From Clostridia bacterium (GTDB lineage: Bacteria; Bacillota; Clostridia; Christensenellales; Aristaeellaceae): a stretch of DNA of 64,000 nt. This document shows, piece after piece, positions 50,654 to 59,438 of this stretch. Within the stretch, counting starts at the first letter, position 1. Each line of letters starts with the position of its first letter. The notes under the pieces were generated by a model. The model saw only the letters and a list, made by a program, of their open reading frames with translations. It was not told the origin of the DNA and ran no database searches. The stretch covers positions 1 through 64,000 of the forward strand of contig JAFSOC010000031.1 in assembly GCA_017447185.1 (NCBI GenBank), given 5' to 3'. The position numbers were made by a program, and so were the translations under genes.

Positions 50654-52723
50654 ATGAAAAAGTTCGGTCTGGTTCTTCTGATTCTCGGCCTGTGCCTGGC
50701 GGCGGGCGTCGCGACGGCGGAGGCGGAAAGCGCTGACGCCGGGCGCACCGTCGGCGCCAAATGGATCGATTCCGGCCTGTACGGGACCTTCGCCGGTATG
50801 GGCGAGATCCGCCCCCAGGACGACTTCGCGGCCTGGGTGAACCGTGAATGGGCGGAAAACACGCAGATTCCGGAGGGAGAAGGCCTCACTTCCGCGAGGA
50901 CCGAGCTTGAGCGGGCGAACAACGACCTGAAGATTCAGCTCCTGACCGGAGAGAAAAAGGACGATCCTGAACTCACCTCCATGCAGAACTTCTTTGCGAT
51001 GCTGATTGACTGGGATACCAGGAACGAAACCGGGTACCAGGAACTGAAAACCTACGCCGACGATATCATGTCGATTTCGAGCATCGGGGAGCTGACGGCG
51101 TTCTTTTCCGATCCGGAGCGCAATCTGTACGGGTATCCGATGATTGACAGCATCGTGATGGCGGACGCGGAGGACGCCATGACGCATATCATGAACTTCT
51201 GCAATCCGGCCATGTTCGGCAGCACGGACCCTTCCCTCTACACGGAAGGAAACGATGGACCGATGCTGGCTTATGTCAGGCAGCTTTCCGAATATATGAT
51301 GAAGCGGCTGGGATATTCCGAAGCTGAGGCGGAGGAAATCTTCAGCCGGTGTTTCGCGCTGGAGAAGAACTTTGCGCCGGCCGCGGCTGAATATCAGCAG
51401 CGGAGAGCGCTTGAAGGCGACGCCGCCCAGTTGAATCCGACCACCGTGGAAGAGCTTGAAAAAAAGATGAAAAACCTTCCGCTGATGGATATCTACCGCA
51501 GCCTGGGCTTTGAACTGAGCGGGAAGATCAACCTTTGGATGCCGGGCGCCTTTGATGTTTATGACAGCCTGTATACGGAGGAACACCTGGAGGAACTGAA
51601 GGCGTGGGTGCTTGTCTGGACGCTGATTAAAACCAGCGATTTTGTGGACAGGGAAACAAGCGAAACGGCCGTGAAGGTTTCCGCGCCGCTGACCGGCACC
51701 GAGGATATGCTTCCCGATGAACGGTATGCCTATAAAGCCATTTATGAACTGATTCCCGGGATGATTGATAAGCTTTATGCCGAATACTGCTTTGACCAGG
51801 AAGTCAAACCCCAGGTGACCGAACTGACAAAGATGATGATCGACGCCTACCGCGTGATGCTGCAGGAGGAAGACTGGCTGTCCGAGGAAACGAAGGCGGC
51901 TGCCATTGAAAAACTGGACAGCATCAAGCTCCATATCTGTTATCCGGACGCTATGCCGGACTTTACCGATGTGAAGATCCCCTCAAAGGAGGAAGGCGGG
52001 ACGCTGCTGAAAGCGTATAAATCCATCAACCGGAGCAAAATGAATTCCGAGATTCACCGGCTTGAGGTGAAGAACGACGGCGTGCTCTGGAACGTCCAGA
52101 TCAAATACAGTGAGCTGGGCGCCGCTTATATGCCCAGTGAAAACTCCATCAATATCAATGCCGGGATCTGCGGCGGCGATTATTACGACGCTTCCTGGCC
52201 GCTGGAAAAGAAACTGGGCGGGCTCTGCCTGGTCATCGGCCACGAGATCACCCATGCCTTTGACAGCGAAGGCGCAAACTATGACAAGATCGGCAATTAC
52301 AGGGACTGGTGGAAAGCGGAGGACAGGCAGGCGTTCCAGGAGCGGGTGGATAAACTGCTGGCGTATTACAGCAAGCTCGTTCCGGTGCCGCAGTTGACGG
52401 ACAAGGCTTATGGTGAAGCCGGCGCCCGGTTCATCCAGGGCGAAGCGATCGCGGACCTCGGAAGCCTGAAGTGTCTGCTGTCGATTGCGAAGCAGCAGAA
52501 GGATTTCGACTATGAGATGTTCTTCACCCAACTGGCAACGGTTCAGAAGGCCGCCAAAACCGACGCCGCGGAGATGCAGTACCTCCGCACGGACAATCAT
52601 CCGGTGGAATGCTACCGCTGCAATATACCGGTGCAGAACTTCGATGAGTTCCTGGAAACCTACGGCGTGAAAGAAGGCGACGGCATGTACCTGGCGCCGG
52701 AAGACCGGATCCGGGTCTGGTGA
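50654..52723 (+). CDS. M13 family zinc metallopeptidase, copy 3 (canonical)
   Basis: 689 residues. Sec signal (KKFGLVLLILGLCLAAGVATA) without a lipobox, so it may be secreted or anchored by its signal. HEITH at about 530-534 and GEAIADLGS (Glu near 597) match the family consensus much better than the two lipoprotein copies. C-terminus GDGMYLAPEDR..W and VECYRCN (NPxH-like region) are typical. Start 50654 is nine bases after GGAGG; in-frame ATGs at 50624 and 50648 are too close or too far. Strong codon bias suggests abundant expression. An active endopeptidase for oligopeptides is expected. Confidence 0.92.
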   Translation: MKKFGLVLLILGLCLAAGVATAEAESADAGRTVGAKWIDSGLYGTFAGMGEIRPQDDFAAWVNREWAENTQIPEGEGLTSARTELERANNDLKIQLLTGEKKDDPELTSMQNFFAMLIDWDTRNETGYQELKTYADDIMSISSIGELTAFFSDPERNLYGYPMIDSIVMADAEDAMTHIMNFCNPAMFGSTDPSLYTEGNDGPMLAYVRQLSEYMMKRLGYSEAEAEEIFSRCFALEKNFAPAAAEYQQRRALEGDAAQLNPTTVEELEKKMKNLPLMDIYRSLGFELSGKINLWMPGAFDVYDSLYTEEHLEELKAWVLVWTLIKTSDFVDRETSETAVKVSAPLTGTEDMLPDERYAYKAIYELIPGMIDKLYAEYCFDQEVKPQVTELTKMMIDAYRVMLQEEDWLSEETKAAAIEKLDSIKLHICYPDAMPDFTDVKIPSKEEGGTLLKAYKSINRSKMNSEIHRLEVKNDGVLWNVQIKYSELGAAYMPSENSININAGICGGDYYDASWPLEKKLGGLCLVIGHEITHAFDSEGANYDKIGNYRDWWKAEDRQAFQERVDKLLAYYSKLVPVPQLTDKAYGEAGARFIQGEAIADLGSLKCLLSIAKQQKDFDYEMFFTQLATVQKAAKTDAAEMQYLRTDNHPVECYRCNIPVQNFDEFLETYGVKEGDGMYLAPEDRIRVW

Positions 52724-52836
52724 TCGGTTGATTGCGCCGCGCGTGATATGCAATAATCAATACAACAAGATAAAAAGTCCGCGCGGGTGACGCCGCAGAC
52801 CGGACAAAATACAGGCGATCAAGGAGGACTGCTCTT

Positions 52837-54033
52837 ATGGCGGGTAAACGCATCAAACTTCATGAACAGGGAGTGCACAACGACATCAGGTACAGCGGGC
52901 CGCTGTCCTTCCAATCTTTCCAGATCCTGGGCTGGTCGTGTATCGTGGTTACCGTGATCATGGCGCTGATGAAGGTTGCCATGAAACTGAACCCGGCCGA
53001 CACGCAGCGGTTTGCGGCTATCAGCGACGTCATCAGCTACATCGCTGAAATGTCCCTGCCCTTCCTGCTGATGGCGAACTTCGCGCGGATCCTGAACAAT
53101 ACCGACGGGTTCAAAAAGCAGCTGCTCCGGAACGGCGGCGCGACGGCCGCGATTTTCCTGGTGTTCATGCTCTTCTTCAACCGCTACGTCGTCGGCACCG
53201 TGGGCCTGCTTCTGCAGGATCCGAAAGAAGCGTATCCCCTGGTCATGACGTCCTTCTATGGCGTCAACCCGAGAGGCTTCTTCGCCTTCAACATTTTTGT
53301 GGACCTGTTTCTGTGCACGCTGGTCATGTATTTCATGAACGCCCGGCCGACGAAGGTCTTTACCGGGAAGAAGATCTACATTTTCCGTGCGCTGACCATC
53401 CTTCCGATCGCCTATGAAGTGGCCAGCATCCTCCTCAAGGGCAAAGCCGCCGCCGGAAGCATCCTGCTTCCTTCCTGGGTGTTCCCGCTCCTGACGGTGA
53501 AGCCGCCGATGACCTTCCTGGTCTTCGTGTTCCTGGCGATCCATATCAAGACGCGCGAACTGCGTTACTGCCGGCACGGCAAGACGCATGACGACTACCA
53601 GGAATTCCTGAAAACCAACCGAAACGCCTGGCATTTCTCCGTATACGCCGCGATCGTCCTGTTCATCGCCGGCGTGATCGACCTGATCATCGCGATCCTC
53701 CTGTTGGCCGGCCAGGCCGGATCCGCCGAAGCGCTGGACGCGATCATGGCGTCTGAAAAAGCGTTCAACAACACGATCGCGATGTCCATCGGCTTCGGAA
53801 AGTCCACGTGCCTGATCTTTTTCGCGCCGATCGTCCTGCTGTTCAACTATACCAAGATCCCGAAGAACAAGACGGTGGGCATGCTGATCCCCGTGGCCGG
53901 CATCCTGCTGATCGCTCTCATCGGCGTGCAGGGCATTTTCCAGCTGGTCAAAATTGCGCCGATCAAGAAACTGGACGGCGCGCAGCTGGGCGAAATCCTG
54001 ACGTCGGTCTTTACCCTGATGTCAGGGCAATGA
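52837..54033 (+). CDS. Hypothetical polytopic membrane protein
   Basis: 398 residues with eight to ten hydrophobic helices and a basic N-terminus (GKRIKLHEQG). No family recognised. AAGGAGG lies nine bases before the start. Follows the M13 gene after 113 bases and shares its codon bias; like the 49892 protein it has a short basic loop pattern, but no clear homology. It might cooperate with the peptidase, for instance in envelope maintenance, which is a guess. Confidence 0.75.
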   Translation: MAGKRIKLHEQGVHNDIRYSGPLSFQSFQILGWSCIVVTVIMALMKVAMKLNPADTQRFAAISDVISYIAEMSLPFLLMANFARILNNTDGFKKQLLRNGGATAAIFLVFMLFFNRYVVGTVGLLLQDPKEAYPLVMTSFYGVNPRGFFAFNIFVDLFLCTLVMYFMNARPTKVFTGKKIYIFRALTILPIAYEVASILLKGKAAAGSILLPSWVFPLLTVKPPMTFLVFVFLAIHIKTRELRYCRHGKTHDDYQEFLKTNRNAWHFSVYAAIVLFIAGVIDLIIAILLLAGQAGSAEALDAIMASEKAFNNTIAMSIGFGKSTCLIFFAPIVLLFNYTKIPKNKTVGMLIPVAGILLIALIGVQGIFQLVKIAPIKKLDGAQLGEILTSVFTLMSGQ

Positions 54034-54202
54034 TCCCGGGCCTGTCATCCATCACGTGCGAAGCGAGGGAATTTTCACCCTGCTGATGATCCCCCTGGGG
54101 TTATCCTCCGTCCGGGCCCTTAAAGCGACGGAAAACAGGATAATACGGGATATCCGTAAAGAACCAGGGAAGGGTTCCGACGGGAAAGAAGGGAGAGCAC
54201 CC

Positions 54203-54238
54203 ATGAAGAAACTGATCGCAGTTCCAATACCGAAGTAA
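54203..54238 (+). pseudogene. Stub of an exported protein gene (MKKLIAVPIPK)
   Basis: Eleven codons preceded by GGGAG; a signal-peptide-like start that stops at once. It abuts a minus-strand gene fragment (54239-54324), so a deletion joined two gene ends here. Confidence 0.4.
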
Positions 54239-54324
54239 AAAGTTCGAGCAGGCGCTTTTTCTGTTCCTTTGTTAGTTTTTCATCCACTTTTAGATCCTCC
54301 TGCATATTGTTTTCTACCGTCATA
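54239..54324 (-). pseudogene. Truncated fragment, MTVENNMQEDLKVDEKLTKEQ...
   Basis: About 28 residues of hydrophilic, lysine-rich, helix-forming protein (EDLKVDEKLTKEQKKRLLEL) read leftward and then run into the stub at 54203. No family recognised. Apparently the first part of a gene cut by a deletion. Confidence 0.35.
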
Positions 54325-54388
54325 GTGGAGTGCGTTTGCTGTTTGATTACTTGATCGATTGGGTGAATGCGAAGCTGTCTGCGTAAGG

Positions 54389-54415
54389 GAGAGGGAGGCG
54401 CCCCCTCTCTTTTTT
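54389..54415 (+). terminator. Terminator in the 54-kb scar
   Basis: GAGAGGG and CCCTCTC arms followed by six T. Confidence 0.75.
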
Positions 54416-54520
54416 CATACAAAAGCATTAATCAGAGACATACTTTTGTTCTGCATGGCCACCTACTAATACTGTTTATGAATGTCTCTTTTTAATTGCT
54501 TTTGATAAACTTCAATACAT

Positions 54521-54552
54521 GATTGATCGCAGGACGGTTTTCAGTTATGATT
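54521..54552. repeat. 80-bp-spaced direct repeat, unit 1
   Basis: GATTGATCGCAGGACGGTTT then TCAGTTATGATT; partner of 54601-54632 with a few base changes. Each unit contains the small inverted repeat GACC-GCA-GGTC or its variant. Confidence 0.65.
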
Positions 54553-54600
54553 AGGTCGATGCTTAGGCCCGCAAAATTCGGGTTTTCCTTTCTAAGCCCT

Positions 54601-54632
54601 GATTGACCGCAGGTCGGTTTTCGGCTAAGATG
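54601..54632. repeat. 80-bp-spaced direct repeat, unit 2
   Basis: GATTGACCGCAGGTCGGTTT then TCGGCTAAGATG. It lies 116 bases before the HD-GYP gene and could be part of its control region. Confidence 0.65.
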
Positions 54633-54748
54633 GAGCTAAAAAAATGCAACTGAAAAAGACATTATGGTCACCTACCAGGGCAACAGGACGAAATTTGAAA
54701 TCCGATTAACCGCAGACAATATCAAAGTCGCGTTCGGAGGATGCTCCA

Positions 54749-57157
54749 ATGATCGATCTTATCAGGAATTACCAGCTGGACATCATGCTGTTTTTCAGCG
54801 GGGCCTGTGCACTTCTTATTCCCCTGACATGGGTTACCACAACCCTGAGCCGGGAACGAAAATGGCTGCTGACACTGCTCGAGTTAATTTCTGCCCTGCT
54901 GCTGATCTTTGACCGCTTCGCCTATATCTATCGCGGCGATCCGAGTAGCCTTGGATACTGGATGGTCCGGATCAGCAACTTTATTGTTTTCAGCATGCAG
55001 ATCTGTGTGCTTGAAGCCCTCAATATGTACCTGTGCGATCTTTTCCTCCGCGAAGGCAAACTGGAAAAAGCACCGAAGCTGCTGATAATCAACAATTATT
55101 ATTTCTTTTCGGCACTGCTGCTGCTGGTGATTTCCCAGTTCACAGGTCTGTATTATACATTTACGCCTGATAATGTTTACCAGCGGTCCGCGCTGATGCC
55201 GCTGTGCTATGTTTTTCCTCTCATGATGATGATTCACCAGATGATTTCGATCATCCTGTACAGGAAGCATCTCAGCCGCCGCATGTTTATTCCCTTGCTG
55301 CTGAATGCAGTGCTGCCGTTTGCCGCTACCATCGCGCAATACTTCCTGTACGGCCTGTCGCTGACGAACCTGACTTTTGTATGGATGGTCATTCTGCTGT
55401 ATCATTTCGCGCTTTTTGATATGAGTGCGGCAATCAAAGAGGCCCAGGCGAGGGAAATCGCGACCTGGCAGGAGGAGGAAAAACGAATCTACCGTCTGTT
55501 CGGACAAACGGCTGAAGCGCTGGCTACGGCAATCGACGCGAAGGATAAGTATACCCACGGTCACTCCACGCGGGTTGCGGATTATTCCGTGAAAATTGCC
55601 CGCGCGCTGGGCAAGAGCGAGGAAGACGTACAGAAGGTTTATTATGCCGCCCTGCTTCACGATGTGGGCAAGATCGGCGTACCGGATGTGATTATCAACA
55701 AGGACGGCAAGCTGACAGACGAGGAATTTGCTCAGATCAAACTTCATCCGGTCCACGGCAACAAGATCCTGTCCCGAATCAACGAATCCCCTTATCTGAG
55801 CATTGGCGCGCACTACCATCATGAACGGTATGACGGCCGTGGTTACCCCACAGGCCTCAAAGGAGAGGATATTCCTGAAATTGCCCGGATTATTGCCGTT
55901 GCGGATTCCTATGACGCCATGACATCCAAGCGCAGTTACCGCGATCCGCTGCCGCAGCAGAAGGTAAGAGAGGAACTGTACAAAGGAATCGGAACACAGT
56001 TTGATCCTGAGTTTGCCCGGCTGATGATTGCGTTTATCGACCTGGATACATCCTATACCATGCAGGAAGGCGACCAGAGGACAAACCAGGCTGTTACGAC
56101 AAGACTGACGTGCGGTGAACTATACAGTGAATATACCGAAGGTACGGAACTGAATGACAGGATCGCGCGCTTCCGGCTGTACAGCAAACCAGAGAACGGG
56201 TTTGCAACGGAGGAATCTTTTCCGTCCCTGGTGCTTTTTGATTCACTGGACGGCCGTATTCACCTGGAGGATTTCAAGAAAAAGGATTTACTGTACTTTG
56301 AATATGCCAGGATCTGCCTGGACGGAGAAGTGATACATGAGGGAGTCCGGCGGGTTGCCCAAACCCGGCAGAACGGGTCGGATATTACACTGGCACCGGA
56401 TGCGTCCACAGAAGAGCGCGGCTTGAGATACGATATTCAGGCGGTTCGGCAGAAAGATCATGTACTGATCTATATTGAAAGTATGTATCAGACACTGGAA
56501 ATCACCCTTGCCCTGCCGGACAGTACACGCTTTGCCTATCTGGCCATCACTGGCAGCCATTGTGCCATTACCGGCATCCATATGGAACGGGATGATGAAC
56601 CGGTGCCTGCCCGGTATATCACGCGGATCGCGCCGCTGGTCAGTTATATTGACGGAGCCCCGAAAGGCAACTTGCCTAACCTGCAGATCGACGGCTGGCG
56701 GACGGATTCCACCGGAGGTATTCCCCTGAAAGGGAAAACAGTCATCTCATTCCATTCCCGCAGCCTGCCAATGTCGCGGTTGATCTGGCACTGTCCTTTC
56801 ATCCTGATTTTCACCTCTGACAACGCGCTTGTTACGGGTGATCACTTCCGGGAATTCGGACTGATCAGGCTGGATGGTGAAACGTGGTTGTCTGATACTC
56901 ATGCCGAGAATATTATAGAGGCTGAACAGACAAAAGATTTCAAAGGATGGAACGATTGGAAAGAGAAACACAAAGAAGGAGTGGATATTACTGTGACGCT
57001 GGTCAGGGAAGGCAATACCATTACCATGGAAACAGAAAACCTCGGCCTGGCTTTGCATTCAAAAACAGTGATCAAGGACGATATAAAGGATGTCTATGCA
57101 GCTATTACCGGCGATCAATGCGCTATTACCAATATTCACATTTCTGATTCTGATTAA
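54749..57157 (+). CDS. Membrane HD-GYP protein with unusual C-terminal repeat domains
   Basis: 802 residues. Residues 1-230: seven helices, a sensor-like membrane domain. Residues 255-430: HD-GYP phosphodiesterase with ALLHDVGKIGVPDVI, HHERYDGRGYPTGL and ADSYDAMTSKRSYRDP, all metal and GYP residues intact; it should degrade cyclic di-GMP. Residues 440-802 hold two copies of a beta-rich module, each ending in a similar string (YLAITGSHCAITGIHM and YAAITGDQCAITNIHI), of unknown function. GGAGG is eight bases before the start. Monocistronic, with a terminator in the repeat at 57189. Confidence 0.9.
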   Translation: MIDLIRNYQLDIMLFFSGACALLIPLTWVTTTLSRERKWLLTLLELISALLLIFDRFAYIYRGDPSSLGYWMVRISNFIVFSMQICVLEALNMYLCDLFLREGKLEKAPKLLIINNYYFFSALLLLVISQFTGLYYTFTPDNVYQRSALMPLCYVFPLMMMIHQMISIILYRKHLSRRMFIPLLLNAVLPFAATIAQYFLYGLSLTNLTFVWMVILLYHFALFDMSAAIKEAQAREIATWQEEEKRIYRLFGQTAEALATAIDAKDKYTHGHSTRVADYSVKIARALGKSEEDVQKVYYAALLHDVGKIGVPDVIINKDGKLTDEEFAQIKLHPVHGNKILSRINESPYLSIGAHYHHERYDGRGYPTGLKGEDIPEIARIIAVADSYDAMTSKRSYRDPLPQQKVREELYKGIGTQFDPEFARLMIAFIDLDTSYTMQEGDQRTNQAVTTRLTCGELYSEYTEGTELNDRIARFRLYSKPENGFATEESFPSLVLFDSLDGRIHLEDFKKKDLLYFEYARICLDGEVIHEGVRRVAQTRQNGSDITLAPDASTEERGLRYDIQAVRQKDHVLIYIESMYQTLEITLALPDSTRFAYLAITGSHCAITGIHMERDDEPVPARYITRIAPLVSYIDGAPKGNLPNLQIDGWRTDSTGGIPLKGKTVISFHSRSLPMSRLIWHCPFILIFTSDNALVTGDHFREFGLIRLDGETWLSDTHAENIIEAEQTKDFKGWNDWKEKHKEGVDITVTLVREGNTITMETENLGLALHSKTVIKDDIKDVYAAITGDQCAITNIHISDSD

Positions 57158-57188
57158 ACTCGTACGATTATGACGTGCTCCGGCGCGA

Positions 57189-57268
57189 AAAACCAAAATT
57201 TCGGTTGCATACGCAGCTGCCAATCCATTCGGACAGGCAGCTTTTTTCTGCAAGCACAAATGTTACAG
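57189..57268. repeat. 80-bp terminator-containing repeat, copy 1
   Basis: Same DNA as 59161-59240 apart from a handful of changes. The core AGCTGCC / GGCAGCT stem followed by TTTTTT is a rightward terminator; here it closes the HD-GYP gene. Confidence 0.75.
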
Positions 57269-57942
57269 AATTGTAAATGGCAAGGAGAATCAGATATTTT
57301 GGCTAGCCCAGATTGTCTGAGCTCCTGAAAAGTATACCATTTCTGCATGATGAACGATAGGAATACATCAGATCTTTCTGTGCAATGGCTGACAAATAAC
57401 GCAACTATAAAAGTCCAAACAACATTGGCCAGTTACAGAAATCCTATGGAAAACCATTGACACTTACTCAGATGACGGAGGCGCTTCCTCAGATTACGTC
57501 TTCTGGACGATATCCTGCTCTGCATTTGCGGAGCAGAATTTTATCTATCTGATCCCGGATATAGAAAATATGACAAAATGGTTCTGACGAAAAGCACCGA
57601 CAAAAAGGCACAAAAAAAGAAATGGCTCCGCGTTTACCGCACACCCAGCTACAAGAAGCCAGGAAGACATTTCTCAATGATAAAGTACCACAAGCGTCCT
57701 GCTCCGAAAGCTGAAGCTCAATACCTGGGACGGCACCAACGAAACCGTGGAAGCCTGCCTGGAAGCAGGGGAAACCCTCACGGACACAGGAGGAAATAAT
57801 GTAACCGTACAGACAACCGGAACACTGCCCCTGCCCGTGCAGGAGCTGCTGCCGGTTCCGGTTGGAGTGGCCGTGGTCAGGTATTAGTTTTTGCCGATTA
57901 AAAAGCGTTCGTCCTTTTCAGGGAGCGAACGCTTTTGAGGTT
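57269..57942. other. Gene remnants without an intact gene
   Basis: Several short frames end quickly. The clearest, about 57685-57887 on the plus strand, reads VLLRKLKLNTWDGTNETVEAC, then GGNNVTVQTTGTLPLPVQEL and a stop, like the end of a surface or beta-rich protein; it lacks a start and a ribosome site. I cannot assign it. Confidence 0.4.
57898..57935 (-). terminator. Terminator of the IF-1-like peptide gene (bidirectional)
   Basis: AAAAGCGTTCG / CGAACGCTTTT stem; on the minus strand it ends in five T just past the stop at 57943. Confidence 0.75.
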
Positions 57943-58221
57943 TCAAGGATTCCTCTTGTATCTCCACGTGAGCCGGTTGCCCTCCACCCGAACCCGGTCG
58001 CCAACCAATATTCTGTCGTGCCTCATTCTCTGCTTTCCGTCTAAACGGACGGTGACCAGCTGCCCGCCGACGTCCACATTGAACCTGTCGTAGGGCAGGA
58101 GCTCGACCACTGTACCGTCCGCTCCGTCTTTTTCACCGCCTGATCCGAAACCGCCTGCCACGAGTTCAAGCGTATCCAGATCCAGCTCTTCCACCGGCGG
58201 TTTCCCGGGTCTGTTATTCAT
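57943..58221 (-). CDS. GG-leader precursor with an IF-1-like (S1/OB) mature domain
   Basis: 92 residues. Residues 1-24 (PPVEELDLDTLELVAGG at the end) form a double-glycine leader. Residues 35-90 read as translation initiation factor IF-1: DGTVVELLPYDRFNVDV, GGQLVTVRLDGKQRMRHD, RILVGDRVRVEGNRLTWRYK, aligning with GTVLETLPNTMFRVEL, GKMRKNYIRILTGDKVTVE and FRSR of E. coli IF-1. It lacks about seven residues of the final loop. The start at 58221 is fixed by AGAGGAGG eight bases upstream; the ATG at 58248 would place a second start in the ribosome site. Either an exported IF-1 mimic or an IF-1 paralogue with a chance leader. A bacteriocin-like gene is divergent from it. Confidence 0.75.
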   Translation of the reverse strand: MNNRPGKPPVEELDLDTLELVAGGFGSGGEKDGADGTVVELLPYDRFNVDVGGQLVTVRLDGKQRMRHDRILVGDRVRVEGNRLTWRYKRNP

Positions 58222-58406
58222 CACAGCATCCTCCTCTTTGTTTTCCATTTTTCCGTACCCGCCTCCTCCCGAAGAGAGCGGGGTCTGTATGTTTCTATTA
58301 GTATATACGACGATGTTTCCGATCCGGCATGTTCCTGTATAAATTTAATAATTCTGTAACATTTTCGCTGTCCAGGTCATCATTTACTCGAGGAGCTAAT
58401 ACAGCA

Positions 58407-58679
58407 ATGAACACTTATGCCAAAGTCCAATCCCTCATTGTTCAGTCTGTAATGGATACGTACGGTGTTGATGTCGCTTATATAACGGCCCAGCAGCTGC
58501 AGGTCATCGCCGGTTCCGCCAACCTGCTCGAGCTCTATGGTCCCGAAACGCTCCGCAAACATTCCTGGTCTGCCATCTGCTTCACCCCCCGACGCAGAAA
58601 GAATCTTAACCCAATCCGAAAGATATTCAAATTCCACCCTTCCCTGCCGGTACGTATATACAAGTGCAAGGAGCAATGA
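58407..58679 (+). CDS. Small hypothetical protein, possibly degenerate
   Basis: 90 residues. First part (YAKVQSLIVQSVMDTYGVDV...ITAQQLQVIAGSANLLELYG) is protein-like and ends with a helix resembling a GG-leader core (QLQVIAGS); the second part (SAICFTPRRRKNLNP...) looks random. GAGGAG lies 12 bases before 58407, a long spacing. Possibly the frameshifted remains of a peptide precursor. It directly precedes the 58730 gene in the same direction. Confidence 0.35.
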   Translation: MNTYAKVQSLIVQSVMDTYGVDVAYITAQQLQVIAGSANLLELYGPETLRKHSWSAICFTPRRRKNLNPIRKIFKFHPSLPVRIYKCKEQ

Positions 58680-58729
58680 AGCTCCTGCAGATAATAAAAA
58701 CAACGCCCACAGGGCAGGAGGAAAAGAAT

Positions 58730-58999
58730 ATGAATACCAATATGATGGAACTGAACCTGGACGAAATGGAAATGGTAAACGGCGGCGACTGGAGGGACCG
58801 TATTGCGGGAGCTGTCAGTGGAATGGCCATGGGCGGTACCGCCGGGGCGATTGCCGGCACGGCGGGTGGTCCTGTAGGAATTGTCACCGGCCTGATCGGC
58901 GGCGGGGCCTTCGGCGCAGTGGTCGGCGGAGCCATGGGCTGTGAAGTATTAAAGAAAAAAATCCAGGAAGCCAAGAAAGCAGTAGAGGATATTTTCTGA
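58730..58999 (+). CDS. Class II bacteriocin-like precursor with GG leader
   Basis: 89 residues. Leader MNTNMMELNLDEMEMVNGG, then a 70-residue glycine- and alanine-rich mature part (GMAMGGTAGAIAGTAGGPVG and LIGGGAFGAVVGGAMGCEVL) with several GxxxG motifs and a basic amphipathic tail (KKKIQEAKKAVEDIF). GxxxG-rich mature parts are typical of two-peptide (class IIb) bacteriocins that pair in membranes. AGGAGG is nine bases before the start. A likely frameshifted second peptide tail (KIDKPLLGWIGKVIKSIFD) follows at 59017-59074. No immunity or C39 exporter gene is adjacent; the ABC gene at 61618 is the nearest exporter. Confidence 0.78.
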   Translation: MNTNMMELNLDEMEMVNGGDWRDRIAGAVSGMAMGGTAGAIAGTAGGPVGIVTGLIGGGAFGAVVGGAMGCEVLKKKIQEAKKAVEDIF

Positions 59000-59160
59000 T
59001 CTGTTCAGATAAGCGAAAGATTGACAAACCGCTTCTCGGCTGGATCGGAAAGGTGATCAAATCCATATTTGACTGATTCGGTGTAACAACCGGGAATGAT
59101 TCCCGACTGTGGTAACAGGTTTTCCGTATAAGGGCACAGAATAAGAATGTCCTGACTTGT

Positions 59161-59240
59161 AAAACCAAAATTTCGGTGGTCTACGCAGCTGCCAATCCAT
59201 TCGGACTGGCAGCTTTTTTCTGCAAGCATAAATGTTACAG
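59161..59240. repeat. 80-bp terminator-containing repeat, copy 2
   Basis: Partner of 57189-57268; here the AGCTGCC / GGCAGCT hairpin plus TTTTTT closes the bacteriocin-like gene. Confidence 0.75.
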
Positions 59241-59324
59241 GTTTCTGCTCCTTTTGCGGCATTTAGGGCAAAAGAAGAGGAGTTGCCTCTTATGATCCTC
59301 TCAGATCATTTTGAGACAACTCCA

Positions 59325-59438
59325 TTACGGAGCAGTAGAAGGAATTCCTACAATGGGGATGTTTTCTGCCTGCATCAAATCGTGTATACAGCGTCGAATT
59401 GCACCACGATCAACCGATCGGCCGTCTTTTCCTAGCAT
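59325..59438 (-). pseudogene. Helix-turn-helix fragment
   Basis: DGRSVDRGAIRRCIHDLMQA, ENIPIVGIPSTAP: resembles the first helices of winged-helix domains that read GLRRAVNRLRSDGIPI. It is cut off after 37 residues and overlaps the end of the GG-leader remnant. Low certainty. Confidence 0.35.

Noticed and set aside
54664-54912. 82-codon frame overlapping the start of the HD-GYP gene
   Set aside because: No ribosome site and it runs out of frame into a clear membrane protein.
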